This document shows, piece after piece, positions 17,111 to 24,504 of a stretch of 64,000 nucleotides of DNA. Numbering within the stretch: the stretch's first letter is position 1; every line of letters begins with the position of its first letter. The DNA is from Azospirillum sp. 412522 (lineage in GTDB: Bacteria > Pseudomonadota > Alphaproteobacteria > Azospirillales > Azospirillaceae). Position numbers and translations under genes: made by a program. Location of the stretch: contig NZ_RWIJ01000015.1 of the NCBI RefSeq assembly GCF_019805165.1, positions 1-64,000 on the forward strand. Direction: 5' to 3'. Under the pieces are notes generated by a model. That model made no database searches. It was not told the origin of the DNA and saw only the letters and a program-made list of their open reading frames with translations.

Positions 17111-17126
17111 ATTAGCGTTCCCAATC
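17111..17126 (-). promoter_or_regulatory. Operator-like site 2 (inverted copy of site 1)
   Basis: The complement reads GATTGGGAACGCTAAT, 14 of 16 identical to site 1. It lies about 45 nt upstream of the TPP-enzyme start. Two inverted copies 150 bp apart flanking a divergent promoter suggest binding by one regulator, most simply the neighbouring LysR protein. Confidence 0.55.
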
Positions 17127-17169
17127 GCGCGACCTATGAAGCGGCGGAACGAGCACCGACGATCAGCCA

Positions 17170-18924
17170 ATGCACGTTGAGGGAGTACAGTCCTTGGTCG
17201 AAAATCAATCGAACGCCGGCGAATCCGGAGAATTCGAGCAGAGCGCGTCGGATCTTTTCCTGACCCAGCTCTCCGCGTACGGTGTCGATTACTTCTTCGC
17301 CAATGGCGGAACCGACTTCCCGCCGATCGCCGAGGCGTTCGCCCGGGCGGCGGAGACCGGTGCGGCCGTTCCGCGCCCCATGGTGATCCCGCACGAGAAT
17401 CTCGCGGTGTCGATGGCGCACGGGGTCTACATGACCACCGGCCGGCCGCAGGCGGTCATGGTGCATGTCAATGTCGGAACCGCCAACACCGTCAACGCCG
17501 TGCTGAACGCCAGCCGCGACGAGACCCCGGTGCTGCTGTTCGCCGGCCGCTCCCCCTACAGCGAAAGCGGCCGCCACGGCACCCGCACCCGCTACATCCA
17601 CTGGGCGCAGGAGATGTTCGACCAGGGCGGCATGCTGCGCGAGGCGGTGAAGTGGGACTATGAGCTCCATCTGCCCGAACAGGCCGGCGACATGGTGGCG
17701 CGCGCCTGGCAGGTGGCGATGACGGCGCCGCGCGGCCCGGTCTACGCCACGCTGCCGCGCGACGTGCTGGCCGACCCGATCCGGGTGTCCCGCCCCGATG
17801 CCGGCCGCCGTGCGGCGCCCGCCGCTCCCCACCCGCAGCCGGACGACATCCGTACCTTGGCCGACTGGATCGCCGGGGCCGAACGTCCACTGATCGTCAC
17901 CCAGGGCGCCGGGCGCAGCCAGGCCGGTTTCGACGCGCTGGCACGGCTGGCGGAGCGCTTCGCGCTGCCGGTGGTCTCCTTCCACCCGCGCTTCCTCAAC
18001 ATCGCCGCCGACCACCCGATGAATCTCGGCTCGCTGCCCGGCGGGCTGCTGGCCCAGGCCGATCTGGTGATCGCGCTGGACGCCGACGTGCCCTGGATAC
18101 CGGCGCTGGAATCGCCGCCGGCGGGCTGCCGGGTGGTGCATGTCGCGACCGATCCGGCCTATACCCGCTATCCGATGCGCAGCTTTCCCGCCGACCTCTG
18201 CGTCGCCGGAGAGACCGCCGACGTGCTGACGGCCGTCGAAGCCTGCCTCGACCGTCACGAGCGGCTGGACCGCAAGAGCGTCGCCGCCCGCGGCGAGGCG
18301 TTGCGGGCGCAGTCGCAGGCGCTGGCCGGCAAGCGGCTGTCGCCCGACGCGGTGCCGTCCGACGGCCGCATCGGTCCGGAGTGGCTCAGCGCCTGCATCG
18401 GCGAGGCGGTCGGTCCCGACGCGATCGTCGTCAACGAATATCCCCTGCGTCTCGACCATTGCCCGCAGACCCGCAGCGGCACCTATTTCGGCCTCAGCGC
18501 CGCCGGCGGCCTCGGCTGGGGACTGGGCGCGGCGCTGGGGGCCAAGCTGGCCAACCCCGACCGGCTGGTGGTGGCGACGCTGGGCGACGGCGCCTACATG
18601 TTCGCCAACCCGACGGCCTCCCATTGGGTCGGCGAGGCCCATGACCTGCCGGTGCTGACCGTCGTCTTCAACAACCAGCTCTATGGTGCCGTGCGCAACG
18701 CCACCATGGCGATGTACAAGACCGGCGTCGCCGCGCGCAGCGGCGGGCGCATGCTGGCCGACCTCAGCCCGTCGCCGGCCTTCGACAAGCTGGTGGAGGC
18801 GAGCGGCGGCGTCGGCTTCCGGGTCGAGCGGCCGGAAGAGCTGCGCGACGCCCTGCGCCGCGCGGTGGCGGTGGTGACGCAGGAGCGCCGTCAGGCGCTG
18901 GTCAACGTGCTGTGCGACTACTGA
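17170..18924 (+). CDS. Thiamine-diphosphate-dependent enzyme (decarboxylase/lyase type)
   Basis: The 584-residue protein has the three-domain layout of the acetolactate synthase/benzoylformate decarboxylase superfamily. The N-terminal domain carries the catalytic Glu in 'PHENLAVSMAHG' (Glu76), followed by a central domain. The C-terminal domain has the TPP/Mg motif from GDG (472-474) to NN (501-502). No clear ribosome site precedes ATG 17170. The gene overlaps the FMN dehydrogenase gene by one base (TGATG), so the two products probably act in series. A 2-oxoacid decarboxylase converting an aryl- or furyl-glyoxylate to the aldehyde fits, as in the mandelate pathway; a carboligase or lyase is possible. 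Acetolactate synthase is unlikely because no small subunit or Ilv gene is near. Confidence 0.85.
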   Translation: MHVEGVQSLVENQSNAGESGEFEQSASDLFLTQLSAYGVDYFFANGGTDFPPIAEAFARAAETGAAVPRPMVIPHENLAVSMAHGVYMTTGRPQAVMVHVNVGTANTVNAVLNASRDETPVLLFAGRSPYSESGRHGTRTRYIHWAQEMFDQGGMLREAVKWDYELHLPEQAGDMVARAWQVAMTAPRGPVYATLPRDVLADPIRVSRPDAGRRAAPAAPHPQPDDIRTLADWIAGAERPLIVTQGAGRSQAGFDALARLAERFALPVVSFHPRFLNIAADHPMNLGSLPGGLLAQADLVIALDADVPWIPALESPPAGCRVVHVATDPAYTRYPMRSFPADLCVAGETADVLTAVEACLDRHERLDRKSVAARGEALRAQSQALAGKRLSPDAVPSDGRIGPEWLSACIGEAVGPDAIVVNEYPLRLDHCPQTRSGTYFGLSAAGGLGWGLGAALGAKLANPDRLVVATLGDGAYMFANPTASHWVGEAHDLPVLTVVFNNQLYGAVRNATMAMYKTGVAARSGGRMLADLSPSPAFDKLVEASGGVGFRVERPEELRDALRRAVAVVTQERRQALVNVLCDY

Positions 18925-20210
18925 TGTCGGCGCGCGATCCGGCCATGGAGGCGGCGACGCCTCAAGCCTCCGCGGTGCCGCCCGTTCCGAAGCCGCAGGC
19001 GACCCCCACGGCCGGGGCCGGCTGGGGCAGCGGTGGATTGAGCAGCGAGGCGGCGCGGCTGCGCCGCCGCTTCCCCACCGTCGCCGATCTCGCGGCGCAG
19101 GCCCGGCGGCGGACGCCGCGCTTCGCCTATGATTTCGTCGCCGGCGGGGTGGGGGACGATCACGGGCTGGCGCGCAACCGCCAGGCGCTCGACGCCATCG
19201 AGATCGTGCCGCGCTATGGCGTCGACCTGCGGGGCGTGTCGACCGAGACCACGCTGTTCGGCCGCGGCTATGCCCTGCCGGTCGGGGTGGCGCCGATGGG
19301 GCTGGCCGGCCTGCTGTGGCCGGATGCCGACGAGGCGATCGCCGCGGCGGCCCAGCGCGCCCGCATCCCCTACGTGATGTCGACGGTCGCCAACAGCTCG
19401 ATCGAGCGCATCGCCCGCATCGCGCCGGACGTGTTCTGGTACCAGCTCTACAATGTGCCGGAAAACGACCATGCGGTGTCGCTCGACCTGATCCGCCGGG
19501 CGCAGGCGGCGGGCGCCCACGCGCTGGTGCTGACGATGGACGTGCCGGTCCGCTCCAAGCGGGTGCGCGACGTGCGCAACGGCCTCGTCGTGCCGTTCCG
19601 CCCGACCCTGCGGACGGCCTGGGACGTCGCGCGGGCGCCGCTGTGGGCGCTGGCCATGCTGCGGCGCGGCCAGCCGCGCTTCTACAATTTCGAACCCTAT
19701 CTGGGGCCGGAGGCCAGCACCGCAGACCTCGCCGGCTTCGTCTACCAGAAGATGACCGGCCCGCTGACCTGGGAGTCGGTCGCCCGCTTCCGCGACGCCT
19801 GGCGCGGTCCGCTGGTCGTCAAGGGCATCCTGCATCCGGACGATGCCGACAAGGCGGTGTCGCTGGGGGCCGACGGCATCCTGGTCTCCAACCATGGCGG
19901 CCGCCAGTTCGACGCGGCGCCGGCGGCCATCGACGCCTTGCCGGCGATCGAGGAACGGGTGCGCGGCCGTGCCACTGTCCTGGTCGACGGTTCCATGGTC
20001 TCCGGCCTCGACCTGCTGCGCGCCCGCAGGCGGGGAGCTGCCGCCGCCTTCGCCGGCCGCGCCTTCCTGATGGCCTACGCCGCCGCCGGAGCCGACGGGC
20101 TGGACCATGTCGTCCGCCTGTTCACCGAGGAGTTCCGGACCGCCCTCATCCAGAGCGGAACCCCGCTTCACGATCCTATGCCACTGCATACCGGTGTGTC
20201 CGCGCCATAG
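18924..20210 (+). CDS. FMN-dependent alpha-hydroxyacid dehydrogenase (lactate/mandelate type)
   Basis: ATG 18924 shares its A with the stop of the TPP-enzyme gene; 428 residues. After about 45 poorly ordered Ala/Pro/Gly residues comes the family TIM barrel. It starts 'AARLRRRFPTVADLAAQARR', then 'APMGLAGLLWPDADE', 'STVANSSIERIA', 'FWYQLY', the Lys in 'LVVKGILHP', and the catalytic His and substrate Arg in SNHGGRQFD (His324, Arg327). The family oxidises (S)-2-hydroxyacids to 2-oxoacids. One oddity: the usual phosphate-binding 'DGGIRxGxD' reads DGSMVSGLD, losing the Arg, and the following helix is unusually Arg-rich. It probably makes the 2-oxoacid used by the TPP enzyme. Confidence 0.88.
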   Translation: MSARDPAMEAATPQASAVPPVPKPQATPTAGAGWGSGGLSSEAARLRRRFPTVADLAAQARRRTPRFAYDFVAGGVGDDHGLARNRQALDAIEIVPRYGVDLRGVSTETTLFGRGYALPVGVAPMGLAGLLWPDADEAIAAAAQRARIPYVMSTVANSSIERIARIAPDVFWYQLYNVPENDHAVSLDLIRRAQAAGAHALVLTMDVPVRSKRVRDVRNGLVVPFRPTLRTAWDVARAPLWALAMLRRGQPRFYNFEPYLGPEASTADLAGFVYQKMTGPLTWESVARFRDAWRGPLVVKGILHPDDADKAVSLGADGILVSNHGGRQFDAAPAAIDALPAIEERVRGRATVLVDGSMVSGLDLLRARRRGAAAAFAGRAFLMAYAAAGADGLDHVVRLFTEEFRTALIQSGTPLHDPMPLHTGVSAP

Positions 20211-20334
20211 CGCGCCCGCACCGCAGCACGCCGTCGATCGGGCCGGCCGACCTCGTCGGCCCCCGCACGCACCCACATGCCCGCAAAAGACCCCGACAAC
20301 GGGCGGGCCTTGCCACACCGGGAGGACATTCGCC

Positions 20335-21741
20335 ATGGACGCCAATTGGACCGCCATGTCGCTCGCCATCGTCTACATCCTGGCGATGGGCGTCATCAGC
20401 TATGCCGCCAAGCGCTTCGCCAACACAGCGCACAACTTCACCTCCGGCGGCGCCACCTATCCGGCGCTGCTGGTGGGCTTCCTGCTGATGTCGGAGTTCA
20501 TCGGCACCACCGCCAGCGTCGGCACCGCCCAGGCCGCCTACAAGTGGGGCATCTCGGCGGCGTGGAACCTCGCGGCGCTGGGCATCGGCTTCGTGTTCTA
20601 CGCCTTCCTGTTCGCCCGCAAGTTCAAGGATCTGGGCGAGAACACCATCTCCGGCGTGATGGCGAAGACCTACGGCAAGGGGACGAAGCTCGCCACCAGC
20701 ATCATCATGATCGCGGCGCTGCAGATCGTCGCCGTCTCGGTCTATGCCAGCGGCGGCGCCGTGCTCGCCGGGCTGCTGAAGATCGACCGGGGGACCGCCA
20801 TCGTCATCACCGGGATGGTCGCCGCGCTCTATGTCAGCATGGGGGGCATGCGGTCGGTCATCTACACCAACGTGATGCACGCGATCGTCAAGTATGTCGG
20901 CATCATCGTCGCCACCGCCTTCGCCCTGTCGCAGGTCGGCGGCATGGGGGAGCTGCAGGCCCGCCTGCCGGCCGAGATGTTCGAGGTCGGCAATGCCGGC
21001 TGGCCGCAGATCTTCGCCTGGATCCTGGCGGGAACCGGCGCCGTCTTCTCCACCCAGTATGTGCTGCAGGCGATCAGCACCGTCGACAACGCCGCCAAGG
21101 CGCAACGGGCCAGCCTCTACACCGCCATGCTGCTGGTGCCCTTCGGGCTGGCGGCGGCGCTGTGCGGGATGTGCGCGTCGCTGATGTTCCCGAAGATCAA
21201 CGCGCTCCAGGCCTTCCCGATGATCGTGTCGCAGATGGACAGCCTGATGGCCGCGGTGGTGGTCGCCGGCTTGGCGGGCTCGCTGTTCGGAACGATCTCC
21301 GCCATCAGCATCGGCACGGCGACGCTGCTCTACAAGGATTTCTACCTGCCGGCCGTCCATAGGACCGATGCGGCCACGGCCGGCGACTCCCGGGCGCTGA
21401 TGTTCGTGCGGATCGCGTCGACCGTCGTCTGCCTGCTGCCGATCCCGCTCGCCATCTTCGCCCCCGACGTGCTGAAGGTCACCTTCCTTGCGAAGTCGCT
21501 GCGCCTGACCCTGGCCGTGCTGGTCCTCTTCATCTTCTACGCGCCGCAGTTCGGCACGCCGAAGGGCGCCCTCACCAGCATCCTGCTGTCGCTGGTGGTG
21601 ACCATCGGCTGGTATCTGGCCGGTGATCCCTACGGCATCGACAACGCCTATGTCGCCCTGGTCATCCCGCTGATCGTGATGAGCGTCAGCCACCTGCCGC
21701 GCCTGATGTCCTCCTCCCGGACGATGCGGGACACCGCCTGA
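20335..21741 (+). CDS. Sodium:solute symporter (SSS family)
   Basis: ATG 20335 follows GGAGGA at 20321-20326; 468 residues. About thirteen membrane helices are visible, with SSS-type stretches 'MSEFIGTTASVGTAQAAYKW', 'YVSMGGMRSVIYTNVMHAIV' and 'AGSLFGTISAISIGTATLLY'. The family imports organic acids, amino acids or sugars with Na+. Its place between the hydroxyacid dehydrogenase and the UbiD decarboxylase suggests import of an aromatic or furanic carboxylate used by the operon. Confidence 0.9.
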   Translation: MDANWTAMSLAIVYILAMGVISYAAKRFANTAHNFTSGGATYPALLVGFLLMSEFIGTTASVGTAQAAYKWGISAAWNLAALGIGFVFYAFLFARKFKDLGENTISGVMAKTYGKGTKLATSIIMIAALQIVAVSVYASGGAVLAGLLKIDRGTAIVITGMVAALYVSMGGMRSVIYTNVMHAIVKYVGIIVATAFALSQVGGMGELQARLPAEMFEVGNAGWPQIFAWILAGTGAVFSTQYVLQAISTVDNAAKAQRASLYTAMLLVPFGLAAALCGMCASLMFPKINALQAFPMIVSQMDSLMAAVVVAGLAGSLFGTISAISIGTATLLYKDFYLPAVHRTDAATAGDSRALMFVRIASTVVCLLPIPLAIFAPDVLKVTFLAKSLRLTLAVLVLFIFYAPQFGTPKGALTSILLSLVVTIGWYLAGDPYGIDNAYVALVIPLIVMSVSHLPRLMSSSRTMRDTA

Positions 21742-21816
21742 GCCAAGGCCACGCCTGGCCTCTTGCCCGCCCCTCTTGCCCGCATCGTCGCACCGTCCAT
21801 TCCAAGGCAGACAGCC

Positions 21817-23259
21817 ATGAGCAACCACGCCATAGACCGTTTCCCCACCCCGGCCCCAATGTTGTCTCCGGTCCCGGAAACGCGGAGCGCCGCCTGCAGC
21901 CTGCGCGGCTGGCTCGACCGGCTGGAGGCGACCGGCCGCCTGACGGTAATGCGGCCGGGCGTCGGGCTGGTGCACCAGCTCGCCGCCGCCGCCAAGCGCC
22001 TGGACGGGACGGCCGCCACGCTGTTCCCCCACCCCGACGGCCATTCCGGCACGGTGGTGTCGGGCCTGGTGTCCGACCGGGCCTGGATGGCCGAGGCGCT
22101 GGGCGTGCCGGGGGACGAGCTGATCGCCCATTGCCAGCGCGCCGCCGCCGAACCCCTGCCCTGGCGCGAGGTGGCGGAGGCGCCGGCGCAGGAGGTCGTC
22201 CACCGCGGTGCCATCGACCTGACCCGGCTGCTGCCGATCCCGACCCACAACGAGCATGACAGCGGTCCCTACATCTCGGCCGGGCTGACCATCGCCCGCG
22301 ATCCGGAGACGGGGGTGCAGAACGTCTCGATCCACCGCTGCCAGATCAACGGGCCGGACCGCATCGGCATCCTGCTGCTGCCGCGCCACACCGACCATTT
22401 CTACCGCAAGGCGGAGGCGAAGGGCGAGGCGCTGGAGATCGCGCTGGTGATCGGCGTCGATCCGGCGACGCTGCTGGCCTCCCAGGCCATCGTGCCGGTC
22501 GGCCAGGACGAGCTGGAGATCGCCGGGGCGCTGCGCGGCGAGCCGCTGGACGTCGTGCGCTGCAAGACCAACCGGGTGCGCGTCCCGGCCCAGGCCGAGA
22601 TCGTCATCGAAGGCCGGCTGCTGCCGCGGGTGCGCGAGGCGGAGGGGCCGTTCGGCGAGTTCCCGCAATATTACGGCGAGCGCGCCGACCGCCATGTGAT
22701 CCAGGTCGACGCGGTGACCCACCGCATCCGTCCGCTCTTCCACACCATCGTCGGCGGCGGGCTGGAGCATCTGCTGCTGGGCGCCATCCCGCGCGAGGCG
22801 ACGATCCTGGCGACGCTCCAGCGCAACTTCCCCAACGTGCAGGACGTCCATCTGTCGCTGGGCGGGGTCGGCCGCTACCATCTGGTGGTGAAGCTGCGCC
22901 AGACCCAGCATGGCGAGGCGAAGAACGTCCTGCTCGGCGCCTTCGCCGCCCATTACGACATCAAGCATGCGGTGGTGGTCGATCCCGACGTCGACATCCA
23001 CAACGCGCGCGAGGTCGAATGGGCCGTCGCCACCCGCTTCCAGGCCGACCGCGATCTGGTGGTGGTGGGGAACAGCCAGTGTTCCAAGCTCGACCCCTCG
23101 ACCGATGAGGGGCTGGGGGCGAAATGGGGCATCGACGCCACCATCCCGATCGGCTCGCCCGAGATGAAGTTCAAGCGCATCCGCGTTCCGGGCGAGGAGT
23201 CCGTCGATCTCGACCGGCTGGCCGCTCCCGGCGTCGACTGGCGCGCGGCGATCGAATGA
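21817..23259 (+). CDS. UbiD-family prenyl-FMN-dependent decarboxylase (HmfF-like context)
   Basis: The 480-residue protein starts at ATG 21817, 75 nt after the symporter. UbiD hallmarks are intact: Asn169 and Arg174 in 'NVSIHRCQ', and the catalytic Glu pair of 'EAEGPFGEF' (Glu276, Glu281). Their spacing is nearly identical to the fungal ferulate decarboxylase. 'LFHTIVGGGLEHLLLGAIPREA' and 'VVVDPDVDIHNAREVEWA' are also typical. The enzyme needs prenyl-FMN from UbiX, encoded at 16175. In furan degraders the UbiD member HmfF decarboxylates 2,5-furandicarboxylate to 2-furoate, which fits the downstream furoate genes. Another aromatic acid substrate cannot be excluded. The operon ends at a strong terminator 86 nt later. 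Confidence 0.92.
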   Translation: MSNHAIDRFPTPAPMLSPVPETRSAACSLRGWLDRLEATGRLTVMRPGVGLVHQLAAAAKRLDGTAATLFPHPDGHSGTVVSGLVSDRAWMAEALGVPGDELIAHCQRAAAEPLPWREVAEAPAQEVVHRGAIDLTRLLPIPTHNEHDSGPYISAGLTIARDPETGVQNVSIHRCQINGPDRIGILLLPRHTDHFYRKAEAKGEALEIALVIGVDPATLLASQAIVPVGQDELEIAGALRGEPLDVVRCKTNRVRVPAQAEIVIEGRLLPRVREAEGPFGEFPQYYGERADRHVIQVDAVTHRIRPLFHTIVGGGLEHLLLGAIPREATILATLQRNFPNVQDVHLSLGGVGRYHLVVKLRQTQHGEAKNVLLGAFAAHYDIKHAVVVDPDVDIHNAREVEWAVATRFQADRDLVVVGNSQCSKLDPSTDEGLGAKWGIDATIPIGSPEMKFKRIRVPGEESVDLDRLAAPGVDWRAAIE

Positions 23260-23345
23260 GGAGCCGGCGGCGATCCTGACGGTTCCGGAGCGCCGCCGGT
23301 TCCCGCATCTCCCTCACTGGGGTCGATCCGCCGTCTTCGGGCAGC

Positions 23346-23380
23346 GGACCGGCCCTTCTTTTTTGAGGCCGGTCCTTTTT
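23346..23380 (+). terminator. Strong Rho-independent terminator
   Basis: Perfect 9-bp stem GGACCGGCC (23346-23354) / GGCCGGTCC (23367-23375), 12-nt loop, then TTTTT. It ends the TPP-enzyme to ubiD operon and insulates the AraC gene. Confidence 0.9.
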
Positions 23381-23523
23381 GCGGTGCCGGCAGCCATGCG
23401 TCCGCCTGATTCGATCCGATGGATCTGGTAAAGGTGTTCGCCGACCATTAGCTTGTGAAACAAATCATCTTGGATCATCCCGGCAGCCGTTGGCTGCGGG
23501 CGGGTAGGAAGGGACCGGACGCC

Positions 23524-24414
23524 ATGTCGAAAGCGATGCGCATCCATCAGGGAAGCTTCGGCCGCGTCGCCCTGCTGGACATGGACAATGCGCTGATCCA
23601 TCACGCCCATCCCCATTGCCATGTGCTGATCAAGGCGTCCGGCGCCGACACCCGCTTCGCGGTGGGGGACCAGCTCCATCCGCTGCGCGACGACACCGCG
23701 GTGCTGGTCAACAGCTGGGAGGCCCATTCCTACGCCCACCAGCCGGGCGCCCCGCGCACCGTGATCCTGGCGCTCTACATCGAGCCGCGCTGGCTCGGCG
23801 CCATGCAGCGGGAACTCAACGCCAGCGGCAATCCCGGATTCTTCGCGCAGTCCTGCGGCGAGCTGACTCCGTATATCCGCCGGCTGGCCGACCGCATGGC
23901 GGCGGAACTGCTGTATGACGACCCGTCGGGCGAGCGGATGGAGGAGGCGCTGTTCGACCTGATGATCGCCATCATCGACCGCTTTTCCGAGTGGCGGACG
24001 CTGGGCGGCACGCGCTACGCCGCGCCGGCGGCCGGCGATTTCCGCATCCGCCAGGCCATCCGTTTCATGAGCGGGACGCTGGGCGAGGAATTCGACGCCG
24101 GCCGCGTCGCCGCCGCCGCCGGCCTGTCGCGCGCCCACATGTTCCGGCTGTTCCAGCAGACGATGGCGATCACTCCGGCGCTCTATTTCAACGTGTTGCG
24201 GATGGAAGCGGCCATCGACGCCATGGCCGCCGGGCTGGAGAGCGCGACCGAGGTGTCCGGCCGGCTCGGCTTTTCGGCGCCCAGCCATTTCAGCCGCTTC
24301 TTCCGCAACCACCAGGGCGTGACGCCCACCGAATACCGCCGCGTCGTCAACCTGCTGGACCGGCCCGGCACAGGAAGGCTTGGACCAGGGCGGCTGGAAG
24401 TCGGCCATGCCTGA
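23524..24414 (+). CDS. AraC-family transcriptional regulator (HmfR2/PsfR-like position)
   Basis: ATG 23524 follows GGAAGGGACC and gives 296 residues; a GTG at 23455 would add 23 residues without a ribosome site. The N-terminal half is a cupin-like sensor ('HHAHPHCHVLIKASG', 'VNSWEAHSYAHQPG'). The C-terminal 100 residues are a double helix-turn-helix ('FDAGRVAAAAGLSRAHMFRL', then 'EVSGRLGFSAPSHFSRFFR', ending 'GVTPTEYRR'). It lies directly before the molybdenum hydroxylase operon, matching the AraC-type furoate regulator next to hmf/psf genes in other bacteria. Likely an activator of hmfABCDE; GGTAAA hexamers occur upstream of both genes. Confidence 0.9.
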   Translation: MSKAMRIHQGSFGRVALLDMDNALIHHAHPHCHVLIKASGADTRFAVGDQLHPLRDDTAVLVNSWEAHSYAHQPGAPRTVILALYIEPRWLGAMQRELNASGNPGFFAQSCGELTPYIRRLADRMAAELLYDDPSGERMEEALFDLMIAIIDRFSEWRTLGGTRYAAPAAGDFRIRQAIRFMSGTLGEEFDAGRVAAAAGLSRAHMFRLFQQTMAITPALYFNVLRMEAAIDAMAAGLESATEVSGRLGFSAPSHFSRFFRNHQGVTPTEYRRVVNLLDRPGTGRLGPGRLEVGHA

Positions 24415-24428
24415 AAATGAGACGCTAG

Positions 24429-24454
24429 GGTAAATCGCGACACTCCACGGTAAA
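24429..24454 (+). promoter_or_regulatory. Direct-repeat operator candidate upstream of hmfA
   Basis: GGTAAA occurs at 24429-24434 and 24449-24454, exactly 20 bp apart (about two helical turns), as expected for half-sites of an AraC-type dimer. A third copy is at 23427-23432, upstream of the AraC gene itself. Confidence 0.45.
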
Positions 24455-24482
24455 AGCTTTGCGGGGCGAACGGTCTAGTCTT

Positions 24483-24497
24483 CTCCGGTAACCGGAG
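24483..24497. promoter_or_regulatory. 15-bp palindrome overlapping the hmfA ribosome site
   Basis: CTCCGGTAACCGGAG has two perfect 7-bp arms around one A. The right arm contains the GGAGG ribosome site for ATG 24505, so either a bound protein or an mRNA hairpin could reduce translation or transcription. Confidence 0.4.
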
Positions 24498-24504
24498 GAT
24501 GACG

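Larger units (their letters stand above)
16865..17169. promoter_or_regulatory. Divergent promoter region between ubiX and the TPP-enzyme operon
   Basis: This 305-nt region has no gene and is clearly AT-richer than its surroundings, with runs such as 'ATTATCATAAAAACTGATGG' and 'TGATTTTAAATTATTTGATT'. It must carry promoters for both directions and contains a pair of inverted 16-bp repeats listed separately. Around the first there is also ATAAT (16956-16960) facing ATTAT (16975-16979), similar to the interrupted dyads used by LysR regulators. Confidence 0.7.

Noticed and set aside
17170-18924. Acetolactate synthase large subunit (IlvB/IlvI)
   Set aside because: TPP motifs fit the superfamily, but no regulatory subunit or branched-chain biosynthesis gene is near and the gene is coupled to a hydroxyacid dehydrogenase.
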